Below, piece by piece: positions 51,305 through 62,809 of a DNA stretch of 64,000 nucleotides (its first letter is position 1; each line of letters starts with the position of its first letter). Source of the stretch: Tremella fuciformis. Lineage: Eukaryota > Basidiomycota > Tremellomycetes > Tremellales > Tremellaceae. Both the position numbers and the translations under genes were made by a program. A model generated the notes under the pieces. The model did no database searches. It saw only the letters and a list, made by a program, of their open reading frames with translations, and was not told where the DNA came from. The stretch spans positions 1,488,001 to 1,552,000 of the forward strand of contig CP136494.1 of NCBI GenBank assembly GCA_032768795.1, in the 5' to 3' direction.

Positions 51305-52057
51305 TCTTACCTGCGCACACGTCTCACATCACCCAACCGCTCGATGTCAGCGTCTTTCGGGCGTTGAAAGGCGCTATGACGCGTGAGACCGACCGCGTCG
51401 CCACCTATCAGAAGGGGACGATCCCCAAGGCGATTTACACGTCTCTGCTCATTGCCGCACGCTCGCAGGCCATGACGCCCCGCCAAATCACGTCCGGATT
51501 CAGAGAGACCGGTATTTGGCCGCTGCGGCCGTCAGTTGTCATTGGCGACATTGAGCCACCCGCCACGCCTTCTCCGGCGATGTCAGAGGCCGCCCGCACC
51601 CCTCTAGGATCGCTCATGTCAGAGAATCGAGACTTTATACGCGATCACGGCGATAGCCTCCGAACACCGGCTAAGAAGCACTTTACCTCTCTGTCTCACC
51701 GCTTGGAAGCCGCCTTGAGCAAGATCGCTTTACTTGAGCGGGAGATCGCAGCCAAGGAAGAGCTGGAACGAGCAAACAAGAGGCCCCGCAAGGGTATGAC
51801 CGTTGCCAACGTGGGACAACATCATTTCAGCACGCCCGCGGTGCTCCAACAAGCGATCCAACTTGAGACCGAAGGAAACGGACGCAGAGGCCGCCAGGCG
51901 GCCTCCCAGCCCTCAATGATGACTCAGGACCGCTCAGAGAGGTCTCCTACACCCACCCCTGTCCCCATGAGGCTGTAGATGGTGCTCTGCATGCATGAAA
52001 GCGTTTCTCAGGCTGTATAAGGTTGTTCGGGATGAAGGGTGTCCATAAAGGGGGGGT

Positions 52058-52098
52058 GTCCATAAAGGGGGGGTGTCCATAAAGGGGGTGGTTGACGT
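52058..52098 (-). repeat. Pogo right terminal inverted repeat
   Basis: Inverted copy of 33232-33272. Just inside it (about 52034-52057) the CTTTATGGACACC unit is repeated once more than at the left end. Confidence 0.9.
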
Positions 52099-52211
52099 TA
52101 CACCGAGCTTTGAATGATTTTTGGAATTTGGACGTTTGTGGTTCGTCACTTGTCATATCAGCACGGCGCGAGTGCAACATAGACCTATAGATCCCGAGAA
52201 AGAGCGCGAAA

Positions 52212-53016
52212 ATGGCGACCAACATCACTTTCCACCCCGGGGCCGTGACGCAGCCCGAGCGTGCCGAGCTGCTCAAGCAAAAAGGCGTCACCGTGTGGCT
52301 CACCGGCCTGTCCGCCTCGGGCAAGGTGTGCTCAGCACATCCGAAGCGACACAAGCAAGCGCTGACGGCCAGTCGACCATCGCCACGGCGCTCGAGCAGC
52401 ACCTCCTGCACCAGGGACTGCACGCCTACCGCCTGGACGGGGATAACATCCGGTTTGGCCTGAACAAGGATCTGGGATTCGACCAGGCGAGCCGGGTGGA
52501 GAACGTGAGTGCACAGCCTGTCGGGGTGTGCGAGGCTGCACCGCACGCGCACGAGGACACACAAGCACAAGGCGACGTCGTGTGCCGTGTCGGGCGTCCG
52601 ACTGCCAGCTGCCGCCTCTCCGCGCCCGCTAGGTCGGCCGCTCACAGCAGATCCGCCGCATCGGCGAGGTGTCCCTCCTCTTCTCCGTGTCGTGCAGCGT
52701 CACGATCACCGCCTTCATCTCGCCCTACATCTCGGACCGCACGCTCGCGCGACAGCTGCACGCGGCGCACAACCCCCCGATACCTTTCGTGGAGGTGTAC
52801 GTCGACGCCCCGCTGGCGGTAGTGGAGGAGCGCGACCCGAAAGGGTTGTACAAGAAAGCGCGTGCGGGGGAGATCAAGGATTTCACAGGGATCAGCGCGC
52901 CTTATGAGGCGCCCGTCGAGCCCGAGGTGCACATTCGGACGGACGAGGTGGACGTTGCTGGGGCAGTGGACGTGATTGTCAAATATCTCGCGGACAAGGG
53001 CTACTTGAGCGCTTGA
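52212..53016 (+). CDS. MET14: Adenylylsulfate (APS) kinase
   Basis: Phosphorylates adenylyl sulfate to PAPS in sulfate assimilation (cytosol). Exons 52212-52325, 52373-52504 and 52633-53016 give about 209 residues, close to yeast Met14. The P-loop GLSASGKST spans the first junction. [35 protein letters not shown] and [17 protein letters not shown] are family motifs. The pogo element ends only 113 bases before the start codon, so the native promoter is short or lies within or beyond the transposon. It is convergent with the importin gene, 166 bases apart. Confidence 0.95.
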
Positions 53017-53182
53017 ATTCCTGCATCGCATGTGCCTACCTACCCCAGTTTCTCGCACACACCAGGCCTTGTCTCAACATCAATGAGCCACGCCTATGCA
53101 TATACAGTGTAATTGTCTCATCAATGCAAGTCATCATCATGTCGTCGTGGTAGTCGTCGTCGTCAAGTCATACTTCTATTGC

Positions 53183-56100
53183 TCATTGGACCGGCTTCAT
53201 CTCTCCCGCTGAGCGGGCGGCTGCCACTTTACCTTCAACCCTCGCAACACCATACGCCAAGCCGTGCTCGGTCGTACCTTCCCCACCTGCGACCCGTAAT
53301 ACCTCCTGCGCGGCTTCGAGCGCATTGTCCAAGCACAGATCCTCTTCGGCCTCTTCATCCCGAAGGAACTCCCGGTCTCCCGGGTCCATACTCGCCTCCA
53401 TGGCTCGTCTCTCCTTTCGCACTTCGATCCACTGGTCCAGGATTGCACAGGTCGAGTCGAAGAACTCGGCTGCAATGTCCTCCGGCAGCGGCTGTGCAAC
53501 AACGGTCACTGAATCGCTGAATGCTTTGAACAACACCGGTAGATAGGTGTAGTCGCCCTCGTTCTTGATGGCACGGATCAGGAAGCGGAAGGTGTGCTGT
53601 AATGGTTCGGGTGTCGTCCAAGCATTGGTCTCCTTGGCGACGCGCAAAAGGGACGGTATCAAGCTACGGGATCAGCGGTCAACACAGGGCCTTTGCACGG
53701 ACACACAATGCAGCAGACTGCCATTAGTGTCTCATCAGGCTGAAGACCTTCGACGTACCTCTCGAACATTCTCGTCATATTCAAAGCTCAAACCATCTAT
53801 CGCCAGCTTCATGCTAACGTCCAAGAATGGTCCAAAATGCTTGGGCAGAAGGGCAGCGTAGCTGGAGAGGTTGTCGAATGCCACAGCCTTTTCGGCTAGC
53901 TCCGCCGTATGCACAACTTCAATCGATCTTTCGTTGCCTGAGGGTTCTGACACGACTGGGACCATCAGCACGACAGACATGTGAGCAGTTTACACACGTG
54001 CGGCATCGTCGTCGGGCTCGCCCAAGGCTGAAGGCGGTGGCTCGAACGCCGCGGCGTGTATTATAGGGGGCATGACATGCTGAATGAACGGTACGAAATC
54101 GTCACCGAGTACCGCACAGAGTTTGAACCAGGCTAAAAATCAGGTCAGCTAAATTTCGCGAGACGCATCGAAAACCTACCTGACATCAACTCGACGCCCC
54201 GCGGATCACCGGGATCTGTAACGGTGTTCTGCATGCCTATCATGATTGTTGCCAATCTGACGGCATCGCTCGAGAAGGTGGCCTTGCCAACAGCTTGACC
54301 GATGAGCGACGCAGCATGCAGAGTTTCGGCAACGAGTGCGCGCTCTTCCTTAGAATGCGATACAAGCAGTATCTGGAGCAAGAGGTCCATGACGCTACCT
54401 GCAGTGTGAGCGGGAGCTCAGGCAGCACGGATCTACTCACGGTAGTGAGGTGCAAGGGCCGTTCCGACGACTGACCCGAGATTGGCTGAGTGTCAATGAC
54501 CCTTAGTCTTCTACAATTGGATCAGCACATACCTAGTGCAGCAATGACATTGACTTTGAGATAATTCGGCCCATTGTGATAACTCTCCAGAAGAGCGGGT
54601 ACGATGGACCCAATGTACGGTTCAACCTGTTCTAAGATCGCTTGATTGAGGAACATGCCCAGGCAGGCAGCAGCTTGTGCACGGATGCTGCTCTGTCAGC
54701 TTCAGGCGCAACAGAAGAATAGACATACCGGGCGTGCTCATCTTTGAACAAGCGACCGCAGACGTCGAGGACTTGCGGTGAGAAGTCCCTTTGTAGCCGT
54801 CCCTGATGTGTTAGATGCGGTTGTGCGAAACGCGGACGACTCACGTCGCAATCCACTCCCAGCTGACCCAAGCAGTACAAGAAGCCCCACTTCACGCGAG
54901 GATACGGATCTTCGCTCGTGGCGGATATCAAGCTGCCCATAAGCGCTACTCTCAGGGAAAAATGCCAGGTGGACCGACCTCAGTATTTCCTGCAATCTCG
55001 GCCCCATCTCCTGTTCCATGAGCACAAGCTCACAACCACAGATCACTGGGGAGCGGTACCTCGGCTGATCCCTCGCATGTTGCTTGAATGGCCATCAACG
55101 CCACATATCGACACCTCCATTCTGGTCTCTGTAGCAAAGCCTGAGCATGCTGCGAGAGCGTAGGAACGACCTGCTCCCCGCCAAGAATCATGGACAGCCG
55201 ATCCAGAGACAGCTCGGCCGACTCGGGATAGTCTAAATCGGCCGCTTCTGGCTGATGTTTAGCTAACCCCCAGATTTGCTAGACTCACATCATCTGTCTG
55301 TAGCCACTCCGTGCAATCGTCTCCGAGCTGCTCAAACTCCACAATTTGACGTGCTATCAGTAGACCAAGGAGCTCTCTTCCCAGTCGGCCCTCCTCCCAG
55401 GCGACAAGCTGTGCTCGACGGACTTCGAGGAGATTCAGCAACAGCTCTGTGACGGGATTGCAGAGGTTGATCCATTCCTCCAGGCGCCAATGTGTCGATG
55501 GGTACGGTGATAGCGGTATCGGAGGAGGATGTTGAGCGGGGGGTGAGAGAAGAGACAGCAAGAAGGGAAGTATAGAGGGAAGAGCAGGGATGAAGAGATC
55601 CGGATAGTACACGGCCAGCTCGACCAGGGCCGACAGAGCGATGCTCATGAGAGCTGGCGGCAGCGGCGCGATCGTCTTTCGTCAGGCATGACGCAATAGT
55701 TGCGAATCTGGAGACGCACATTGAACATTTCCACCACGAGCGAGGGCCCGATCTGGTTCCTCTCATTGGGTCTGAAGGCCTGCATCAACACTCCCTTGAC
55801 TGCTTTGACAGCTTCGACTCTGACATCGAGGCTGGGGTCGTGTAGGCCGCCAAGCAGGAGCTGAGCGATCGCGTGTGGGGGCAGCGGGTCTGTGACGCTG
55901 TCTACTAGGAGCGTAGGGATGGTATCGAGCAGCTGAAACGGCGTGAAGCGATGGAAAGGGTGGGGCGAGCGGGTCAGAGCAAGCAAGACGGGCGGCAGGC
56001 GCAGGACGGGTCCTGCGGGTCAGTTCTGGCTCGGCGCAGCGCGACGAGGGGGTGCTCACGCTGCCTGGTGTCGCTCTTTATTGCCCACAAGCCGAGACAT

Positions 56101-56621
56101 GTGCCCAGGCCCTTGCGCATACGAATGTTCATCTCGTCCTGCAGCCCCGCACACAGAACTGTCTCAATACGGCCTCGCATGGACTCGGCGATGTAGTCGA
56201 ATGGCGCGGTGGGGTGAGGCTCATTCGGGTTGAGATGCAGGTCAGGGAGCTCGGCAAAAGCCAGGCGTTTGAGCAAAAGGAGCGAGAGGAAACGGTGCTA
56301 AGAGTCAGAGATTGTGGATATGGTCGACCTTCCGGGTGTCTACACTCACGTCCACCTGGTAGCCCCCTACACCCTGTGCTCCTATTTGAGCGAGCAAGAG
56401 CAGAATCTCACCCGGCTGACGGGTGGTGAGGGTAGTGATCTCTGCTTCGGCACTGCACGTCAGTTTTCTGCCTCTACAAAGGATATGCGCCCGCTCGATC
56501 CATGACACTGGGCTGATACGGCATAGACAGAACAGACTCACAGTCGCCGCGCCTGGTTGTCGAAGCCCATCAGGGCATCAAGGATGGTCCCCACCGTCCC
56601 GAGCAGATGTTCGGTGGACAT
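53183..56621 (-). CDS. PSE1: Importin-5 / Kap121-like karyopherin beta
   Basis: Carries proteins through nuclear pores in a Ran-dependent way. The first exon (56621-56542, MSTEHLLGTVGTILDAL) is followed by many short exons. Recognisable pieces are LLLLKRLAFAEL, MRKGLGTCLGLWA, IALSALVELAVYYPDLFIP, AELSLDRLSMILGGEQVVP, EWRCRYVALMAIQA, and near the end an acidic patch (MDPGDREFLRDEEAEED) as in IPO5. HEAT-like helices dominate. Inner exon limits are not all resolved. The product seems to stop soon after the acidic patch, where human and yeast relatives continue for more repeats, so the C terminus may be shortened or an exon may have been missed. Confidence 0.8.
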
Positions 56622-56946
56622 GATGTCATGAGCAGTCCGAGGTCGGCGCCTCGTCAACGACAGGCGACAGGTCTGTGATTGTTCGCTACGACTCTAGCTG
56701 GAAAGACGTAGAAAGTCGAATTGAAACTCGTTTGAACATTCCGGTAAGACCAACCCATTGGCCTAGCTCAGGAACCGGAGATCATTTGGGCTTTCGTCGT
56801 CGTCGACCTGTTAAGAGCGACATGGACACGGCATGCATGATAGATGCAATAGAAATGAAAGAGAGCAAGAGAAACAAGTGAACCCGGTAGCAAAGAATAG
56901 ATACAACAGTCCGTCATCCTCCCACTCGGTCGTACTGTATTTTTGT
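56622..56946. other. Spacer upstream of the importin gene
   Basis: About 325 bases between two minus-strand genes; no gene seen. It contains the importin promoter and the 3' end of the ribonucleotide reductase transcript. Confidence 0.4.
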
Positions 56947-59712
56947 CTATCCCGAGCACATGACGCAAGCGTCCTTGTTGTCGATGCTGCATTGCAGCGC
57001 AGCCTCGGCTCGCTCCTCGGCCCGTCGCTTCGCCTCCTCGTAAGAGATCTCCTCCTCTTCGCTGGGTCCCTCAGAGTCCTGATCTTGGCGTTTGGGAGTG
57101 CTGGCTGCCAAGACGGGGGAAGGAGTGGATTGTGCAGTGGTTGCGATGGTGACCTGGCGCATCGGAGCAACGAGCTTGTCGACCGAGGCGGAGGGCGCAG
57201 GAGAGGGAGACGGGGACGATTTCGACCCAGCTGCGAGAGCCTTTGCCTGCTTGAGGGTGCTCGCGTCAATGGTGAACTGAATAGCTTGGGCAGAAGGCTT
57301 GGTGCGGAGGTAGTAAGCACCGGTCTTGAGTCCCCTCTTCCAGCCGTAGAAGTGCATCGAGGTGAGCTGAGAGAATGATGGGTTGGCGAGGTGGATGTTG
57401 AGCGACTGCGATTGATCGATGTACGCTCCTCGGTCGGCGGCCAAGTCAATGACGGCCTTTTGCGAGATCTCCCAGACCGTCTTGTAGATAGCCTTGAGCT
57501 CGGCCGGGATGCCCGGGATGTTCTGGATCGATCCGCCAGCAGCGATGATGAGGTTCTTCATGTTGTCATCCCACAGACCGAGATTGATGAGGTCTCGCAG
57601 CAACCAAGGGCAAACGACCTGGAAATCGCCGGACAGGACACGACGTGCGTACAGCATGGATGTGTACGGCTCAAAGCACTCGTTCCAACCCAAGATTTGC
57701 GAGGTCGAGGCAGTCGGCATGGGAGCGACAAGAAGCGAGTTGCGAACGCCGTGCTCGGCGATCTTGGCACGAAGCTCAGTCCAGTCCCAGAGATCGGTCG
57801 GGACGCGACCCCAAAGGTCAAACTGCAGCTTGCCCTGAGAGATGGGAGAGCCCTCGTATGACTCATATCTCCCCTGCTCCTGGGCCAGCTCGCACGACGC
57901 CTCGAGCGCGGCATGGTAGATGGTCTCGAAGATCTGGATGTTGAGCTCGCGGGCGGCGGGCGAGTCGAATGGCATGCGAAGAGCCATGAAGGCGTCGGCG
58001 AGACCCTGAACACCGAGACCAACCGGTCGGTGTCGGAAGTTGGAGTTGCGAGCTTCAGGAACAGGGTAGTAATTGCGCGAGATGACGGTGTCAAGGTTCT
58101 TGGTAACGACCTTGGTGATCTCGTGCAGCTTCTTGAAGTCGTAGACTCGGCGCTCCATGTCGACGAATGCTGGCAGGGCGAGCGAGGCGAGGTTGCAAAC
58201 GGCGACTTCATCGGGAGCAGAGTACTCGATGATCTCAGTGCAGAGGTTGGACGACTTGATTGTGCCGAGGTGCTGCTGGTTGGACTTGCGGTTGGCGGCA
58301 TCCTTGTACAGCATGAAAGGTCCACCGGTCTCGGTCTGGGCCTCGAGGATGGCGAACCAGAGCTTCTGAGCCTTGATGGTCTTGCGACCCTTGCCGGCCT
58401 TCTCGTAGCCCTCGTAGAGCTTCTCGAAGTCATCCGAGTGGCAGTCAGCCAGACCGGGGCACTCGGCGGGGCACATCAGAGTCCAGTCGCCATCGGACTC
58501 GACGCGCTTCATGAAGAGGTCGGAGATCCAAAGTGCGTAGAAGAGATCACGAGCGCGGACTTCCTCTTTGCCGTGGTTCTTTCGCAGGTCGAGGAAGTCG
58601 AAGATGTCTGCGTGCCAAGGCTCAAGGTAGATGGCGAAAGCACCGGGTCGCTTGTTGCCACCCTGGTCCACGTATCGAGCAGTAGCATCGTAAGCACGGA
58701 GCATAGGGACGATACCGTTGGAGTAGCCGTTGGTACCAGCAATGTACGAGCCCTTGGCACGGATGTTGTGGATGTGCAGACCGATACCGCCAGCAGTCTT
58801 GGAGATCTGGGCGCAGGTCTTGAGAGTGTCGTAGATGCCGTCAATCGAGTCATCACGCATCGCGACGAGGAAGCAAGACGACATCTGGGCGTTGGGTGTG
58901 CCAGCGTTGAAGAGCTACGGGTGAGCTCTGATAGTTTTACTGGTAAGGGAATGCTCACAGTAGGGGAAGCGTGGGTAAAGTACCGCTCAGACATGAGGTT
59001 GTAGGTCTCGATGACCTTGTCAATGTTAGAGCCGTGAATGCCGACAGCCACACGCATGATCATGTGCTGCGGTCGCTCGACGATCTTGCCGTTGATGCGG
59101 AGGAGGTAAGACCGCTCGAGGGTCTTGAAGCCGAAGTAGTTGTAGGCAAAGTCGCGGTCGTAGATGATAGCCGAATCCAGCACATCCTTGTTTTCCATGA
59201 CGATCTTGTAGACATCGTCGGCGATCATAGGAGCGTGCTTGCCGGTCTTGGGGTTGACCCACGAATAGAGGTCGTGGACGACCTGTGAGAAGATCTTCTT
59301 GGTCTCCTTGTGAAGGTTGGAGATGGCGATACGGGCGGCGAGGATGGCATAGTCGGGGTGCTTTGTGGTGAGATAGGCGGCTGTCTCGGCTGCCAAGTTC
59401 TGCGTCATCGGCTATCGTCTAAAATGCCAATATGGGACTCACGTCGAGTTCGACGGTGGTGATACCGGCGTGGATACCCTGGACCACCTGATGAATCAGC
59501 ACGCAATTCTCGAGGTACACGGCACGTCTCGGCCAGCGACTACGCAAGACGGAGCTGTAGATGCAGTATCCGAGACCCACCTTTTGAGTGATCTCTGCAG
59601 GCTCGACAAAGTTGGGATCGAGACCGTAAGACAACTTATTTATTCTAGCAGTGACTTTGTCGAACGCGACGGGCTCCTTGCGCCCGTCGCGCTTGTAGAT
59701 CCACATGACCAT
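56947..59712 (-). CDS. RNR1: Ribonucleoside-diphosphate reductase large subunit
   Basis: Class Ia enzyme making dNDPs for DNA synthesis. Exons 59712-59581, 59487-59443, 59399-58959 and 58914-56947 give about 861 residues, typical length. The N-terminal ATP cone begins [17 protein letters not shown]. The active-site region shows [68 protein letters not shown] and [21 protein letters not shown]. The C terminus ends CVMCSG, the swinging-arm cysteine pair. A low-complexity Ser/Pro stretch lies before that end. A cluster of MCB-like motifs sits 345-440 bp upstream. Confidence 0.97.
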
Positions 59713-60452
59713 GTCGGCGGTAGTGTAAGGGGGATTGTTCGATCAACGAAAAGAGCGTGGTGGGCGTTTGGGCGCGCTATCTGATCTGTCACTCGTCAGC
59801 TCCATCAGAATGACACGCTAGTACGTTCAAGAAGAGGGGAGTTGGCCACCGGGCCGTGTCTAGGACGAGGGAAGATTCTAGACGTGGTGGTAGTGGAGAT
59901 GACTCACAAGATGCCTTGTGCGCCTGTACGGGTTACAGAAAAGGCAAGACGGTCGTGTGCAATGTCGATGTAAGAGAAGAGAAGAGAGGTCAGGAGACAA
60001 GGATGCGATGAGGAGCCAGGGTGTGCTTTTTGAACATTTCAACCCTTGGAACCCGGACGCGTCAACTGATGATCCCTATTCGCGCCACCCATTCAAGACG
60101 CGACCCGTAAATGATCTTTTCCTCGCGTTTCCTCGGACGTGTTTGAGACGCGCCTCCATCGTCATCTCGTGATCAACCCCTCATTCCCTACGGATGGTCC
60201 ATCGGCCGGGGCTAGACCAGAACAAACACAGAACAAAGCTGAATAAGATGAACTCTACTCAAAGCAACCTCATGGTCCTCGGCCGATGACAACGATTTCG
60301 GTACAGAGTCACGCGAGATGTGGTCAATGATGATGCAGATGGAGTACCGAGTATGAAACAACAGCGTCACGACATTCGAGACGGACCGACCTCGACGGAC
60401 CTCTACCACGAACCCTCCCCAGCAGCGCGCGAACCCCCCGTATCGCTCGTCC
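59713..60452. other. Intergenic region RNR1 / NOP56
   Basis: About 740 bases between two minus-strand genes. Apart from the MCB-like cluster I see only short frames without protein character. Confidence 0.45.
60057..60152 (-). promoter_or_regulatory. MCB-like cluster upstream of RNR1
   Basis: One perfect ACGCGT (60057-60062) and three related ACGCG/CGCGT cores (60098-60103, 60123-60128, 60148-60152) lie within 96 bases, about 345-440 bp before the RNR1 start. In other fungi MBF (Mbp1/Swi6) binds ACGCGT to drive G1/S expression of RNR1. The role here is inferred. Confidence 0.5.
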
Positions 60453-62382
60453 TCATGCCTCCACCTCGGACTTGCGCTTCTTCTTCTTGTCCTTCTTTCC
60501 CTTGCCCTCCTTCACCGGTGTGCCTTCAGCCGAAGCAGCAGCTGCAGCCTCCTTGGCCGCCTTCTTTTCCTTCTTCTCCTTCTTCCGTCGCTTCCGCTCC
60601 TCTTCAGTCTCCTCTACCTCGGTCGCCTCAGTCTTGCGCTTCTTGTCCTTTTTCTCTTTCTTCTCCTTCTTACTCGAAGCGCCGAGTGCCACAGCCCCTC
60701 CAGGCACTGCTACTGCAATCTTCTGAAGTTCTGGGTCAAGCGGTCCTCGCGATGCAGCAGCAGCTTCCGCTTGGTCCTTCTCGACCTGTCTTACGGCCTG
60801 ATGATCAGCATGTTCTAGATTCAAGGCCAACTTGACATACCTCGGACACCTCAACTTCATCGACCTCACCCTCCTCATCGTCATCGTCGTCCTCGTCGTC
60901 CCCAAGATCCGCAGCAATGGCAGTTAGTGCTTTTTGTATGGCATCGGCATTCTTCGACACGGGTGCGCCGGTCTCGAAGAACGTGAGTCGCTCCTCTACT
61001 TGTGCCCGCAAAGCCTCTCCAAATTTGGTTGTTGGAATGTCGGAAAAGCAGTCTATTCTGCAAGCAATGGAGCATTTGTTGGCGAGGAAACGGGAAATGC
61101 GACCCTTGTATTTCGAGCCAGCTCGGCCGATGAATGTAGAGTGATAGATGAGTCCGTACTGCTGATCAGATTTCGCTCCGGAAATTGTTACGCTAACGAA
61201 CTTTTGGTGTGTTGCCCTTGGTCTTAAGAGCACGGAAGAGGGCCTTCTCGGCCCCCAGGATCTGGACGGTGGAAGCGGGGTATTTGGCGAGGTTGGTAAG
61301 CGAGCCTCTGTCGGATCAGCTGCCTGCATGAGCCACTAGGTGGCCAGGCGACATACGCATGGGAGATGAGCCGTGCGGCGATCGTCTCTCCAATCAATGC
61401 GGACAAGTTGGGTGCGACGATGTTCATCTTCTCCACCAAGTATCTCCGCAGGCTCTTGCGATAATCTGCGAGCTTGACCACCCTCTCGGCGAAGTTGGAG
61501 ATGTTGATCAAGTCGATTTCAGAAATGTCACTGCCCATACTTGCTCTGGCGGCGTCCAGCACGTTCTTCGCCCGAGTCTCGTCGTCGTCCAAGATCTCCT
61601 GTATGTCCTCTACCGAGGAGTCCTCTAGTGTGGTGCGGTCACCGATGAGCACAGCGAGCTGAGCGTATTGATGCGCATCCGGAACGATCTTGTAGAGCTC
61701 TGGGAAATGCCAGCCGTACCACTCGCGACACCGCATGGAGAAGGTGTTGAGATCTTTGTCAAGCTGGTCGGAGAGGGAAATAGCTTGGATGATCATGTTG
61801 TCGGAACGGTTGACGTTGAACTGGAGTGAGTCTCTCTGTACGGTCACCCCGCTGCAGCCCCACCTTGACTTTTCCTCGGGAGTACGAGTGGCCGAGGCCC
61901 AACTGCGCAACAAACACATCTCCCTTCTGCATGCCGCCCTTGACGAGCATCTTCTCCTGGTGCAGCCTGACTCCCCGGATCAACTCGAGAGCCCTCTCGC
62001 CAGTGTCGCACAGGATGCCCATCTCTCCCTGGATCGCGCCTGCCAACCCTCTCTCGGACACGCCGAGCAGTACTGCCGACTGCTTCTTGTTGCTCTTCCC
62101 GGCGGCTCCACTGCCGGCACTCGGCACAATGAGGTTGAGAAGCGATTTGAGGTGAGGATTGAGGATGCCCTCGGAAACGTCGTTGGCGTTCTCGAGCGCT
62201 TGAGCTGCCGAGGTGAACGGCAGGAACGAGGCGAGCTGGACCATGCGCGAGAATGTGCCATAATCGTTGATGGCCTCTTGAAGCTGCTTCGATTTGGCGG
62301 CGACTTCCTCTTGCATTTGCACGGTGAAGAGGGCATAGCCGGAAGCCCCTTCAAAGAGGACATGGGTGAGAGAGCCGGACAT
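60453..62382 (-). CDS. NOP56: Nucleolar protein NOP56 (box C/D snoRNP core)
   Basis: Core component of the box C/D snoRNP that guides rRNA 2'-O-methylation. Exons 62382-61864, 61820-61357, 61307-61202, 61158-60841 and 60797-60453 give about 583 residues. Start [12 protein letters not shown] matches the family; the frame extends upstream without support. Motifs: [45 protein letters not shown] (NOSIC), [20 protein letters not shown] and [19 protein letters not shown] (Nop domain), and [10 protein letters not shown] with [13 protein letters not shown]. It ends in an acidic block and a long Lys/Glu (KKE/D) tail. NOP58 is excluded by the [14 protein letters not shown] and STFIGRA details. Confidence 0.95.
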
Positions 62383-62809
62383 GGCGCCGGCGTCTGCGTA
62401 GCTCGAACTTTTATAGGTTTTGGACGAGAAGCTCGCTCTTATGGTCTTCAACGATAGGTTGGCAGGATTTCATTCTACAGCCTGCGGCCAAGGGAATTTC
62501 CCGAAATCTTTTCTAAACTTTCTCCCGTTCGTCACGTGGCGAGTGGGGGAGATTCCCCACTTTGTGTCCGATCTTCAGAGATCAGACAAGTAGTAGCCTG
62601 CAGACGACATCGACGAGTATGACCGTCATTCCGATCCGGATCGCGACCACTCCCTCTTCCATTCCTGTCGGACCAAGAAGAGACCTACTGTAAGCCATAT
62701 TCGACCCGCAGGCGCATTCAGACCTGTTCATGGTGGTCGCGATCATAGTCAACAGAGCGCGGCCCGGGTGATCAGGCTGGACTGGATACAGACTGAGAGA
62801 TCGTCCAAC
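62383..62809. promoter_or_regulatory. Divergent promoter region NOP56 / tRNase Z
   Basis: About 430 bases between divergent genes, both acting on stable RNA. A palindromic CACGTG sits at 62533-62538 within TCACGTGG, about 150 bases before NOP56; it could bind a bHLH factor. No gene is seen. Confidence 0.45.

Larger units (their letters stand above)
33340..51978 (+). pseudogene. Pogo/Fot1 DDE transposase split by element C
   Basis: The frame 33340-34344 continues at 51310-51978 once element C and one TCTTA copy are discounted, and the reading frame is kept (557 codons). N terminus: psq-type helix-turn-helix (LRDLAAQTGVPRSTIHNRM), then a CENP-B/Tc5-like DNA-binding domain ending GKNWIDKFRRRHPDV. 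Catalytic core: MDETGF (first Asp), LLIVDGHGSH (second Asp) and, after the insertion, HTSHITQPLDV (third Asp, about 35 residues later). The DDE_1 core is therefore complete apart from the split. A coiled-coil tail follows. It cannot make a whole transposase now. Confidence 0.93.
33232..52098 (+). mobile_element. Pogo/Fot1-type DNA transposon carrying a nested insertion
   Basis: Terminal inverted repeats of 41 bp (33232-33272 and 52058-52098) begin ACGTCAACCACCCCC. A TA duplication flanks them (33230-33231 and 52099-52100), as in Tc1/mariner-pogo transposons. Without element C the unit would be about 1.9 kb with a single transposase gene, the usual Fot1/Pot2 size. The right end has an extra copy of the 18 bp sub-repeat CTTTATGGACACCCCCCC. 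The element is disabled by the insertion of C. Confidence 0.92.
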
